From Prorocentrum cordatum (lineage: Eukaryota > Sar > Dinophyceae > Prorocentrales > Prorocentraceae): a stretch of 64,000 bases of DNA. Below, one piece after another: positions 43,545 to 54,014 of this stretch (positions within the stretch are counted from its first letter, which is position 1; each line of letters starts with the position of its first letter). Position numbers and translations under genes: made by a program. The stretch is taken from NCBI GenBank assembly GCA_963575745.1, contig CAUYUJ010007480.1, forward strand, positions 72,001-136,000, written 5' to 3'. The notes under the pieces are model-generated. The model searched no databases, had not been told where the DNA came from, and saw only the letters and a list, made by a program, of their open reading frames with translations.

Positions 43545-46500
43545 TCAGCTCCTGGACGCGAAGGCTGCCACCAGGCTGCTGTCGGGCGGGGGGCCCTCGC
43601 TGATGTCGTCGTCCTCGTCCTTTGGGAGGGAGGGAAGGAGAGGGGGAGGGGGGAGGGAATGGGGGAGTGAGGGAGGGAGAGAGGGAGCCAGGGAGGGGAC
43701 AGGGATAGCAGGAAGGAGGGATCCAGGAGTGAGGGAGGAGGGAGGGGAGGAGGGAGGCGGGAGGGAAGGAGGGAGGAGGAGAAGGAAGAGGGGACGAAGG
43801 AGGAGGGGGAGGGGGAAAGTCGGGCCCCCTTCCTCCTCCTCCTCCTCCTCCTCCTCCTCCTCACTCCTCCTCCTCCCCTCCTCCTCCTCCCTCCTCCTCC
43901 TTCCTCCTCCTCTCGAGCTCCTCCTCCTCCTCCTCCTTCTCCTCCTCCTCTCCTCAAGCTTCTCCTTGTCCTGCAGCTTCCTGCTGCTCTCCTCCTCCTC
44001 TCCTCCTCCTCCTCCTCCTCCTCCTCCTCCTCATCGCTCCTCTGATCACTCCGACTTTCGGAATCCAACCCGAGCCATCCTGCTCTTCTGGTGGCCCCAC
44101 CTCCTCGCGAGCGGCCTCCTCTGCTGCCGAAGGCTTCGCGCGAGCGGCTGGGCGCTTCGACATCGTCCTCGGCTTCTTGGGCGGTGGCTCCTGCTTCTCT
44201 GATGGCGAACTGAGGCCCTCGGGGTCGTCGTGCTCTGGCTCCTCCTCCTCGCCGCCTTCCTCACCCTCGTTGGGATCTTCCGCCTCATCCTCATCCTTCT
44301 CGTCGCTGCCACCGCCTTCTTCGGATCCGTCTCCCTCTCCCTCGAGATCATCGTCTGAAGGGTCCTTGTCGGGATCATCGCCACCGTCGCCGTACTGCGA
44401 GAAGGAATCCTCGTCATCGCTGCCCTTCGCTGCGGGCTTCTTGGCCACGGGCGCCGCCGCTGCAGGCTTCTTGGCCACGGGCGCCGCCGCTGAAGGCCTC
44501 TTGAGCATCTGCTGGCGATGGCGCTCCTCGAGGTCCAGCTTGTTGACCTTGACCTGCTGCCAGGTGAGGTTGCCCTTCGCGAACTCCTTGACCTGACGCA
44601 TCAGGAACTCTTTGGCGACTGACTCCTCGACGTTCCTGTGCGAAATCTGCGCCTTCTGCGCTCCGTTCACCTTGAACGACAGGCCCCATTGGTGGGTCTT
44701 GTCTGAAAGAGTCGCCAAGGCCTCGACGGATCGCCCTCCTCCATCCTCTTCCTCTCATCCGTCTTGTCTCTCTCCTCCCTTCTCCTCTCTTCTCCTCCCT
44801 CTCCTCCTAATGCGTCTCCCCCATGCCTGCCTCCTCCTCCTCCTCGTCATCTTCCTCATCTTCCCTCCCCCCGGGGGGCCCTCGATCCCCATCCTCCCTC
44901 CTCCACCTCACTCCTCCTACTACTCATCCTGCTCCTCCTCGTCCTGTTCTTCCCTTCCCCCCTCAGTGTTCTTCCTCCTCCTCCTCCTCCTCCTCCTCCT
45001 CCTCCTCCTCCCCCTCCTCCACCGCCGCCGCTCCTTCTCGCACAGCTCGACCTTCTCGCCTGCCACCGACGCCGTCTTCAGCAGGGTCGAGGCGACCTTC
45101 TTCTCCGTCGACGCCGCCGAGCTGGCGCCTCCTCCCTCGGGCTTCTTCGCCAGCTTCGACGCCACCGAGCTGTCGCCACTCTCCTGGCCAGCCTTCGCTG
45201 GCTTCGACGCCACCGAGCTGTCGCCGCTCTCCTGGCCAGCCTTCGAGGGAAGCGCCTTCCACGCCTCCGCGGTGATGCCGCTGATCACGCGCTCCTCGGG
45301 CGGGTCCTCCGACTCCCACACCCCGACGATGTTCCCGTCCTTGATGTACAACACCTCCGTCGTCACCTTGCGCTTGTCGCCTGGCCGCTTCATCCAGGCC
45401 ACCTGCTCGACCGTGTCGAAGCCCGTCACCGTGTCCTCGTCTGTGACGCCAACCTCACGACCCTGGAGCTTGCGAAGGTCGCAGTACCACTTGGGCGGCG
45501 GCTTCCGCGTGTTCTGCGTGAGCTCCTTCTGCCGAGGGTCATGCAGGTGACGGAGCATCGACCGAAACCTGGAGGGGATCCTCATCGCCCTCTTCCTCCT
45601 CCTCCTCTCCTCCTCCTCCTCCCTCCCTCCCTCTCCCTCCCTGTTCCGTATCCTCTATCTCCTCGTGCCTCCTCCTCCTCCTCCTCCTCCTCCTCCCCCT
45701 CCTCAAACCTCGTCCAAGTGCCCTCACCGTCCATCCCCATCCCGCTCATTCTCATTCCTCTCCTCGTCTTCCTACTCCTCCTGGCCCACCTCCTCCTTCT
45801 CCTTCTCCCGCCGCCCCAGCCCCCCGACGGTGGAGGTGCTGCCGCTTCGCGGGCACGACGGCGTTCCGCGAGAGGGCCAGAGGGAGACGGAGGATGAGTA
45901 AGAAGAGGAGGAGGAGAATGAGGAGAAGGAGAAGGAAGAAGAGAGGACGGAGGAGGATGATGAGGACACATGGACGAGGTAGGAGGAACGGCAGGAGGAG
46001 TAGGGGGAGGAGGAGGACAAGGGGGAGCAGGAGCAGGAAGAGGAGGAGGAGGCCCCCCTTTCGAACAGCAGAACTTCAATGCGTTCTGCTCCGCCCACGT
46101 CGCCGCCTCGGCCTCGCTGAGCTCGAAGAGGGAGGCCTTCTCCTTTGCCACCTCGTCGAACGCGAGCGACGCCGTCTTCGCATCCACTGCGAAGTTCGGC
46201 GCCAGCTTCTCGACCTCCTCGATCATCTTGGGGGAGGGAATCAAGTTCGCCCGACCCCCCTCTGGCTCGGTTTCAAAATCGATCTCACTCGATCGATCTT
46301 ACGATCGATCTCACTCCAGTGATCTCACTATCGATCCCACTGTCATCCTCTTCCTCCGAACTCCTGCTGCTCCTCCTGTCGATCTCACTATCGATCTCAC
46401 TCCATCGATCCCACTATCGATCTCACTCCATCGATCCCACTAGCAGCCTCACCATCCTCCGAACTCCTGCTGCTCCTCCTAACCCCCTTCTCCTCCTCCT

Positions 46501-47312
46501 CCTCCTCCTCCTCGTCGTCCTCCTCCTCCTCCTCCTCCTCCTCCTCCTCCTCCTCCTCCCTCCTCCTCCTCCTCCTCCTCCTCCTCTCCTCAATCCCCTC
46601 CCAGTGTTTCTTCATCTCCCAATCACCTTGTGGTGATGGTGGACCTGCGCCACGCACTCGTGCGTGAAACGGTCGCTCCCTGGCGTGAACGGCGAGAGCG
46701 CGCCCGCGCTCAAGCGCCCCCCTGCGCTCGCCGCTAACTCCGCCGCGGGAGCCGAGGGCGAGCGCAGGGGCGCGTTTGATCGTGGGTGTGCTCTCGCTGC
46801 TCGGCCTGGTGCGCTCCCGTACTGCAGCCACGAGCGCTTCGTGACGAACGGCATGAGCGCGGCGGCCAGCGCCACCGCGTCCCTGCGCACGAATGGGGCG
46901 AAGGAGGAGGAGAAGGAGGAGGATAAGGAAGAGAAGGAGGAGGGGGGAGGAGGAGGAGGTGAAGGAGGAGGAGGAGGAGGAGGAGGAGGAGGAAGATGAG
47001 AAGGAAGAGGAGGTGGAGGAGGACGGAGGAGGAGGAGGAGGAGGAGGCGAGTGGGAGGAGGAGAAGGTGAAGACGCGCGCCTCAGGAGGAAGAGGGCGAG
47101 GAGGAGGCGCGGGGGACGAGGAGGAGGAGGAAGAGGGGGAGGACGACGAGAAGGAGCAGGAAGACGAGGATGACAAGGCGGACGAAAAAGGAGGAGGAGG
47201 AGGAAGAGGACGACGACGACGACCACGACGAGGGCAAAGACGACAAGCAGGAGAAGAGGAGGATCGGCCTGAGCCGGCTCCTCTCCTCGGCGCTGCCCTT
47301 CTTCGGGGCCAT
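43545..47312 (-). CDS. Acidic, probably nuclear unknown protein, 582 aa, six exons
   Basis: Exons 47,312-47,269, 46,882-46,627, 46,226-46,054, 45,568-45,034, 44,721-44,056 and 43,619-43,545 join in phase into 583 codons. It starts MAPKKGSAEERSRLR; exon 2 reads DAVALAAALMPFVTKRSWLQ; exon 3 MIEEVEKLAPNFAVDAKTAS; exon 4 LRHLHDPRQKELTQNTRKPP and VTTEVLYIKDGNIVGVWESE; exon 5 HQWGLSFKVNGAQKAQISHR followed by a long Glu/Asp block and PPPKKPRTMSKRPAAR, a likely bipartite nuclear signal; exon 6 ends SSLVAAFASRS. An AKAGQESGDSSVASK segment is duplicated in exon 4. Introns read GC-AG, GT-AG, GC-AG (least certain), GA-AG and GT-AG. All are packed with GGA/TCC repeats, and intron 2 also holds the module F 12-mer. 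No family was recognised. The next gene on the same strand begins 690 bp downstream. Confidence 0.72.
46265..46442. repeat. Module F 12-mer array inside a gene intron
   Basis: CTATCGATCTCACTCCATCG-type units lie in intron 2 of the 582-aa gene. They match the 12-mer component of module F at 28,740-29,195 and 63,000-63,660. Confidence 0.85.
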
Positions 47313-47389
47313 TCGCCGCGAGCCGCCCACCGCGCCCGTCGGGCACGACGACGACGATCCCTCGAGGGCCCCCCGCCCTGTGGGCCGCG

Positions 47390-48030
47390 GCGACGGCGAC
47401 GCCGACGACGGCGGTCGACGGCGCAGCGCCGTCTCCATCGCCACCGTTGCCATCACCGTCGCCGTCGGCCGTCGATCGTTGTCGGCGCTGCCGTCGCTAC
47501 CGTCGCAGCCGCCGCCGCCGTCGGCGTCGTCGGCGCCGTCGGCACAGTCGCCGCCGACGTCGTCGTTGCCGCCGTCGCCGCCGTCCGTGGCGCAGTTCGG
47601 AGCCGTTTTGGCTTTGTTGGTTGGTTGGTTGGTTGGTTGGTTGGTTGGTTGTTTGGTTGGTTCGTTTGGCTGGTTCGTTGTTGGTTGGTTGGTGGTTGGT
47701 GGTTGGTTATTGGTTTGTTGGTTGTTGGTTGGTATGTTCGTTGGCGGTTGCTGTGGTTGGCGGTTGCGCCTTCGTGCATGAGAGCCGTTTTGGCTTGGTG
47801 TTTGGTTGTTGCATTTGTTTTTGGTGTTGGTGATTGTTGGTCTTGTTGCGTTTGTGGTGGGTGGGCACCGTGGTTGGCAGCCGCTTTGACTTGCTGGCGT
47901 GCCATGCGCGGCCGTGGTCTGTTGATTTCTGTGCGTGTTGGATATTATGATATTATGTATGTATTGTATATGTATGCATAAGATATGTATACATATGTGT
48001 ATTATTTGCATACAGTGTATATATATATAT

Positions 48031-48061
<31 letters not shown>

Positions 48062-48205
48062 TATCAAAAGACATGATATGCTTATTCAACATCCTCCGGC
48101 CTATATGATGCAATTGAACATCCTCCGGCCTAGTTGCGAACATTTGAAAGCTGCCGGCTTAGAGTTAGCAAGGCAGCGACCTCTGGGTAGGGTGAAACAA
48201 GGGCG
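47390..48205. repeat. Compound module G, copy 2 (inverted)
   Basis: From right to left: CCTACCCAGAGGTCGC complement (48,177-48,192), GCTAAC, three CCGGCCTA/CCGGCTTA motifs (48,082-48,165), an AT tract (47,945-48,062), GGTTGG repeats (47,610-47,740) and GCC/GTC-rich 6-12-bp repeats (47,390-47,600). The order corresponds to 30,160-31,141 read on the other strand. Confidence 0.72.
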
Positions 48206-48620
48206 GGCGCGCCCGCAGTGCTAGAGCTGACGACCTTCCACTGCTTCTTGCCCTTCCTGGGGGCGCGGCTGCCAGCGTGGCCCTTCGTCACCTGGCGTCC
48301 CTTGCCCGCGCCGTCATTGCGACCCAGGTATCGCTGCCGCAGCTGAACCCAGTCAACGCCGAGGTCCAGCGCGTCGTTCATGGCCCGCACATCGCAGTTA
48401 TGGCTGCGGAAGGAGCACAGGAAGTTTACGCAAGTTTGCTGGTCGTGCCGTAGCGGGTCGAGCGCGCCTTTGGCGTGCTGCTCGGCGAACGCGTGCCGGG
48501 CGCCTGTAAACATCGCACCCAGGGTGACTTGAAGCTGCTTTATCGTCTTGCCAAGGGTCTCCCCGGGGGCCCCGGCCCCCACTGGATGCCGGTTCCGGCC
48601 ATTGGCGCGTGGCGGGCCTC
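48130..48620 (-). CDS. Exon-like ORF, unknown protein
   Basis: The minus frame beginning near 48,620 reads ETLGKTIKQLQVTLGAMFTG, HAFAEQHAKGALDPLRHDQQ, FRSHNCDVRAMNDALDLGVD and WVQLRQRYLGRND, then a basic stretch KGKKQWKV, and ends at a stop near 48,130. This is convincingly protein-like and not repeat-derived. An AG precedes the frame near 48,620. The final 30 codons overlap the edge of module G, so the true end may be an upstream donor. Upstream DNA is CAG/alanine-rich and its frame could not be linked. The family is unknown. Confidence 0.5.
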
Positions 48621-48639
48621 GCTGCCCAAGGCGGGGTGG

Positions 48640-48965
48640 TCAGCGGCTGGTCCTTGGCGCGGCGGCTGCTGCTGCTGCTGCTTCTGCTGCGGCTGCTGCT
48701 GCTGCTGCTGCGTCCGTCGCCTGTCGTCTGCCGTCCGCCAGACCCGCCAGCGCGGTCGGCGTGGGGCTGACAGTCTGGCTGCCCGCGGGGCGGGCCGTCG
48801 GGCTGGCCGTCAGGCGGGCCGCGGGGCGGGCAGCCAGGCATGCCGTGGGGCGGACCGTCAGGCTGGCTGTGCGGCTGGCAGTCGGGCAGGCCGTAGGGCT
48901 GGCAGTCGGGCTGGCCGCGGGCCCGGCCGTCGGGCTCGCCGTGGGGCGGGCCGCGGGGCAGGCCG
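48640..48965. repeat. (CTG)n tract and a 12-bp minisatellite
   Basis: Gln/Ala/Ser-coding CTG/CGG triplets at 48,660-48,712, then about 15 units of GGGCGGGCCGTC-like 12-mers at 48,780-48,965. Confidence 0.85.
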
Positions 48966-50027
48966 CGCGTCGCCGCGGCGGCGCCGGCCAACGCGCCATC
49001 CGCCGCCGCCGCCGCTGGCGAGGAGCCAGCAGCAACAGCGGCAGCGGCAGCAGCGGCGGCGGCGGCGGCGGGGACGGCGGCCAACCCAGCCTCAGCCAAG
49101 GATGGGGCCAGCGCCAGGGCGGCCGTGGCACCAGCAGCGGCGGCCGCCGCCGGCGGCCCACGCGAGGAAGCAGCGGCGGCGGCCGCGGCGGCGAGCGCGG
49201 CGAGCAGTGAAGGGGCGGCGGCGTCGGGGGCGCACGGGCCAGCATGTCAGCCGGCGCCGACGGCACCGGCGCCGGCAGCGGCCCGGCGCCCGCGGGGGCC
49301 GTGCTGGGGCGGCCGCCGGCCGCAGCGGCCGCGCCAGCCGCCGCGGCGGGGACAGCCAAAGCGGCGGCGGCAGCCGCCGCGGAAGGGGGCAGCAGGAGCG
49401 GCCACCACGCCGGCGGCGCCAGCGGCCGAGCTGGCAGCCGCCGCGGCCGCGAGCGGCCGCAGCGCCGGGCGCCGCAGCGCAGCGGCCGCGGGGAGCGGCG
49501 CGGGCAGCGGCCGGCCCAAGGGCGGCCGCGCGGGCCACGGCGGCCGCAGCGCCAGGCGAGCAGCAGGCCGCGGCGGCGGCAGCCGCGTCAGAGGCGGCCG
49601 CGCGGCAGCGGCGCCCGCGCGGGGCCAGCGCCCGCGGCCGCGGCGCCGGCGGCCGCGGCAGGGAAGGCGGCCGGCCACGCGGAGCCCGGGGCCGCGGCCG
49701 TGCGGCGAGCGGCTCCGGCGGCGCGGGTGGTGGCCGGGGGCAGCGGCAGGCAGGGCGGCGGCTCCGCGGCGCCAGCCAATGCCACGCCAGGGGCGCGAGC
49801 GGCGGCCGCACGACGAAGCCGCCGACGCCGCGCCGTGGGCGCCTGGGCGCCGCCGCCACGCGGGCAGCGCGAGCGGCCGCAGCCCGGCGCCGCCGCCGCC
49901 GCAGGGGGCAACATCGCCCGGGGGCAGCGGCCGAGAGGGGAGGGAGACGAGACCCCCCCGTCCAAGCCGCCGCCGGAGGCCCGCGGGCGCGCCCGCCAGG
50001 CCGCGGGACCCAGGCCGCGCAAGCCAC
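48966..50027. other. Very GC-rich, alanine/arginine-coding stretch; possible retrocopy body
   Basis: About 1 kb dominated by GGC/GCC/GCG triplets, open in several frames on both strands. It lies immediately downstream (minus strand) of a double spliced leader at 50,028-50,062, so the minus strand may be a retroposed transcript, but no frame could be preferred. Confidence 0.4.
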
Positions 50028-50062
50028 CTCGAGCCGAGACGGCTTGAGCCAAAGGCTACGGA
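50028..50062 (-). other. Spliced leader followed by a relic spliced leader, second site
   Basis: On the minus strand 50,062-50,043 reads TCCGTAGCCTTTGGCTCAAG, the dinoflagellate leader lacking two central bases. Directly after it comes CCGTCTCGGCTCGAG (50,042-50,028). This matches the leader's last 15 nt at 11 positions, and all four differences are transitions towards G or C. The tandem arrangement is the same as at 31,243-31,279. Confidence 0.82.
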
Positions 50063-50490
50063 CGCTGGTGGGGATACTTGTTTGTTAGCAGCCGAAGGCG
50101 AGCGCGCCAACGGCGAGTAAGACTGGTGGGGATACGCGAAACGTCAAGAATTCGACAGCGCAGTGAGACCTACAATGAGAAACATGATTGTTCGTTGTCG
50201 CTTGGAGGTGGACGGCGGGTTCCGACACCGGGGTGGGGACACCTCGCACTGGGAGGGCGTCTGCGTTCTGAACCGCCCTCCCCCAATCCTCAGGGCGAAC
50301 GACGACGACGGCGACAACCGATGATCCCTCTACTGCTCTTCCTCCTCCTCCACCGCCTCCATTCCTTTTCCTTATACATAGCTCCTCCCTGTCGCACCGC
50401 GAGGCCGGTCCAAAGGGGGGGCCAGGCGATTCGCCGGAGACTTCCTCATCATGTATGGCCTTGATGCTTAACAATTGGCAGCTGTTTTCA
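50063..50490. other. No gene recognised
   Basis: Unique sequence upstream of the second double leader; a minus frame at 50,573-50,085 shows no motif. Confidence 0.45.
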
Positions 50491-51060
50491 TAGATTGAGG
50501 GCGGGCCGCTTCCAGGATGTGGCTCTCGCGTTAGCGCCGCGCGCATTCTTGCCAAACGTTTTGAGAGTCTCATGGGTTGAGGGCAGGCCGTTTTTCAAAT
50601 CGTGGCTCTCGCCGTGGCGCCGCGCACAGTCGCTCTCACAAGTTGCAGAAATTTCGCGGATTGGGAGCGGGCCGCTTTTCATCATGTGGCTCTCGCTCGC
50701 CTCCGCGCCGCCCACATTCGTTCTAAACATTTGCAAGAGCTTCACGGATTGAGGATGGGTCGCTTTCAACATGTGGCTCTCGCCGTGGCGCCGCGCGCAT
50801 TCGTTGTAAACAGTGCAGAAGAGCTCCACATATTGAGGGCTGGCCGTTTTTCAAAATGTGACTCTTGCGTTGGAGCCGAGCACATCCGTGCTAAAACTTG
50901 TAAAAGCTTCAAGGATTCAGTGCGGCCCGTTTTCAACATGTGGCTCTCGCACTAGCGCCGCGCACTTTTTTTTGAGGACTGGCAACAATTTCATCGATTG
51001 AGGTCTGTTCTTTTCAGGATGTGGCTCTCGCCTTAGCGCCGTGTACATTCATTTTTTGTT
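50491..51060. repeat. About 85-bp tandem repeat (7 diverged units)
   Basis: Units carry GGATTGAGGGCGGGCCG, TTTTCAACATGTGGCTCTCG, CCGTGGCGCCGCGCACATTC and a variable link. Units start near 50,494, 50,577, 50,661, 50,747, 50,833, 50,917 and 50,998. Confidence 0.9.
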
Positions 51061-51099
51061 TTCAAACGTGTCACTTGATCTCATGGTTGACGTACCAGA

Positions 51100-51325
51100 A
51101 ACGGCGTTTTGGAACGATTCAGGACTGTCAGGTCGCAACAGTTATCTTGAATCGCGGTGTTGAAGATCCAAGAATGGTGTTCTGGCACGGTTCAGGTCGC
51201 CAAGTAGTAATAGTCGGGTTAACTCGCGGCGTTGAAGTCATGGGAGAGGTGTTAGGGCACGCTTCAAGATGTTCATGGGAGGTAGTCATGGTTGTACCCC
51301 AGCGGGGTAATTCCCTGAGTGGAAA
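51100..51325. repeat. About 70-bp tandem repeat (3 diverged units)
   Basis: Units share GGTGTTnTGGCACGnTTCAG, TAGTCnnGGTT and CGCGGnGTTGAAG, beginning near 51,103, 51,175 and 51,245. Confidence 0.75.
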
Positions 51326-51409
51326 TGACTCCTTGTAGGGGCCAACGAAGAGGGATCTTGGAGGGAGAGTCTGTTTCAACATCGTCGATGAGCCTTGGGC
51401 TTGCACTGG

Positions 51410-51550
51410 TCCTCCTCCTCCTCCTCCTCCTGCTCCTCCTCCTTCCCGCCCTCATCCTCCATACTCCATCCTCCATCCTCCTCCTTATTTTTCTTCTCCT
51501 CCTCCTCCTCCTCCTCTTCCTCCTCCCTTTCCTCCTTCTTTTCCTCCTTG
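51410..51550. repeat. (TCC)n tract
   Basis: TCC-rich pyrimidine tract with TTC interruptions. Confidence 0.85.
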
Positions 51551-51554
51551 TCGT

Positions 51555-51737
51555 CGTCCTCCGATGACGACGAAGCCCACCCCGCATGGCGGCCTTGACA
51601 GGCAGCGTCACTGGCAGCAGCAGCCCCGTTCTGAGCGCGCGCCACGGGCGGTAGCCAGGACGGCCGCCGCACGCCAGGCCAGGCCCGGGGGTCCTCTCGC
51701 ACCTCGCCGGGGCTCCCACCCTGACCGCTCTCCCCCC
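51555..51737 (-). CDS. Possible internal exon between polypyrimidine tracts
   Basis: On the minus strand, after an AG near 51,737 (GGTCAG|GGTGGG), the frame reads SPGEVREDPRAWPGVRRPSW, LPPVARAQNGAAAASDAACQ and WASSSSEDDDK, then a GA-type donor (AAG|GAGGAA). This matches the layout of proven-looking exons elsewhere in the window: a unique island with AG and GA borders inside GGA/TCC repeats. No partner exon could be joined confidently. Confidence 0.35.
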
Positions 51738-51900
51738 TCCTCCTCCTCCTCCTCCTACTATTGCTCCTCTTCCTCCTTTTCCTCCTCCTCCTCCTCCTCT
51801 TCCTCCTCTTCCTTTTCCTCCTTTTTCCTCCTCCTCCTCCTCCTCCTCCTCCCCCTCTTCCTCCTCTTCCTTTTCCTCCTCCTCCTCTTCCTCCTCTTTT
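51738..51900. repeat. (TCC)n/(TTCC)n tract
   Basis: Pyrimidine tract mixing TCC and TTCC/TTTTCC. Confidence 0.85.
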
Positions 51901-51974
51901 TTGCGCTGCTCGGGCACTAATTGGCTGTGCAGCCGTCGCGTCGAAACCTCCTCCTCCTCCTCTTCCTCCTCCTC

Positions 51975-52201
<227 letters not shown>

Positions 52202-52284
52202 GCCACCCGCCAGGGCTCTCCCTCTTCCTCCTTCTCCTCCTCCTCCTGCTCCTGCGTGGGCGGGGGGGAGAGGCAGGGGAGTCC

Positions 52285-52535
52285 AGAATCGAATCGAGAG
52301 GTTGGGAGGAACCGGATCGATAAGTCGGCGATCGAAAGGAATCGGATCGGCAGAATTCGGTAGCCACGTCGGGAGAAGCCGAATCGGCAGAAATCGGCAG
52401 GCTAGTAATTGAGAAACCAAGATCCAGATCGGGATGCCAAAGTCGAACCGGATCGGAATAATTGAAGCCGAAGTCGGATCGAACTCGGACGTCGGATCGA
52501 AGTCGGATCGAACCGAGTCGGAGGAGTCGGTGTCC
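52285..52535. repeat. Degenerate ATCGGA-type repeat
   Basis: Loose units such as GGATCGGAA, GAATCGGA, GTCGGATCGAA and CCGAATCGG recur throughout. Confidence 0.7.
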
Positions 52536-52749
52536 GCCCCGGAGGGGGGAGCGCTTCGGCGGGGCCCGGCGGAGGCCGAGGACAGACAGACGCGCGGAGG
52601 GGAGGCGGGCGCAGCAGGCCTCCAGTTTTGGGAGGCGCGCCCGGAGGCCGGCCTCGGGCCTCGGCCTGCTGACGTACAGGCCGAGGGGCGAGGAGCGGAG
52701 AGCTGCCCGGCTGCGGCCCGGGGCTGGGGAGACGCGCGTAGGGAATAGT
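52536..52749. other. GC-rich stretch; plus strand possibly coding
   Basis: The plus frame to a stop near 52,748 reads AEDRQTRGGEAGAAGLQFWE. The minus strand is also open. No motif decides between them. Confidence 0.3.
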
Positions 52750-52890
52750 TCTAGGACGCCCGCAAAGGGCGTACGCGCCCAGCTGTGCACAGGAACGCGG
52801 CCCCTTGGCCCGCGAGACCGGCCGCGTGATGCGAAGATTCGCGCACTGCGAACTCTCCAAGCCAACGTGGATTCATGTACGTGTACGTCC
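52750..52890. repeat. Dispersed repeat P, copy 1
   Basis: Colinear with 57,408-57,505: GCGCCCA, GAACnCGGCCCCT, GACnGGCCGCGT, ACGAAnnTTnGCGCA, TGCGnACTCTC and AACCnnCGTGTACGTGT-like blocks. Confidence 0.7.
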
Positions 52891-53900
52891 TGCTCTCGCT
52901 CCTGAATCATGGGGGGCAAAGACCAACAGCAGTTCTTGTCCATTCTGAGCAGTGCCCGCTGTCGGTTTCGCCCTGGACGTGGTCCATGTGAGTCGCAGGG
53001 CCGTTTGCCCAACACACCGGCCGCTCTTAGTTTTGGGCCACGCTTGCTGTTGGGCATCGTATCCATTTTCTCCGTACCCCTTTCGAGCGTGCCACTGCAT
53101 GAGGAGGAACGAGTCGCTCTCTGTGGCCCCCAAAGCGCCTGGGTGCACACGGGGCGATAAGATGAACAACCGCGGGGGTACCTGAGGAATATCGAGACCA
53201 TTCCGAACTTGGACAACTCCGTGTTTCGGCGTCTTGACAGTGCAGGGGGGCGTGCAAGTGGTGTCGGGTGTTGCTACGAGTGGTCCCGGGGTGGTCCCGG
53301 CCCGAGGTGCCCCCAGCCTTTCGCGCCATGTAGGAGCCTCCTAGGGCCATCTGGGCCTCGTGAGGAGTGCGCTGGAAGCCAGCTGCGCCTCCCTGGGAGA
53401 GCCGGGGACACCTGGGGGCAGGGCCACCCCGGGCTAACACCCGATGGTGGGACGATGCGAGCCTCACGGTCTCCGAGACCTGCCTCCCCAGACCCATTGG
53501 TGTTCTCCTGGGCGGAACCTGGGGTTTAAAGCCTGGCCCGCTGGGAGCACGCGTGCCTCGCGCACGACCAGCGCAAAGCGACGGCAATTGCACGCGTGTC
53601 TCATTACGTCCTGGCTGCCGCGGACGGTGGATTCCCTCCGCCTCCCCCCCTCCCCTGCACGCCAGAATCAGCAGGGAAGGGGGGGCTTCGTGGTCCCCTC
53701 GTCAGCCCGTCCTGCCGGGTCGCACGAGAAGTAAGGGCGTACAGTCGACCTGTAGCAGAAGGGTGCGCGTCAAGTGGGCACGGGCCTCGGAGGGCCACGC
53801 TCGCGTTTTTCGAGCAAGGCTGGCCAGCGAGCGTCGCTGAGGATGGGCCGACGGGGCAAGAATACAAAAGGTACCCTGGGGGAAGGTTGCCCACTTGCCG
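52891..53900. other. No firm gene
   Basis: Several frames of 80-190 codons overlap on both strands (for example 53,593-53,027 minus) without motifs or splice support. Confidence 0.45.
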
Positions 53901-54014
53901 TCGCTCGGACGTCCATTTCCCGTGCATTTTTCGATTTCGCGCGTGTTTTTTTTGCTCGATGGTCCAGGATGGTCCTCGATGGCTCTCGCAGAGAAAAATG
54001 CACACGTCCGAGCG
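53901..54014. mobile_element. MITE-like element M, copy 2 (best preserved)
   Basis: The outermost 12 bp are perfect inverted repeats: TCGCTCGGACGT on the left and ACGTCCGAGCGA on the right. After a 9-nt indel the arms continue as GTGCATTTTTC on both sides. The centre is T-rich (GTGTTTTTTTTGCTCGATGG). No coding capacity. Confidence 0.8.

Noticed and set aside
48475-50088. 537-codon plus-strand Arg/Ala/Gly frame
   Set aside because: Frames of similar length exist on the opposite strand; extreme GC removes stop codons. The double leader supports the minus strand if either is expressed.
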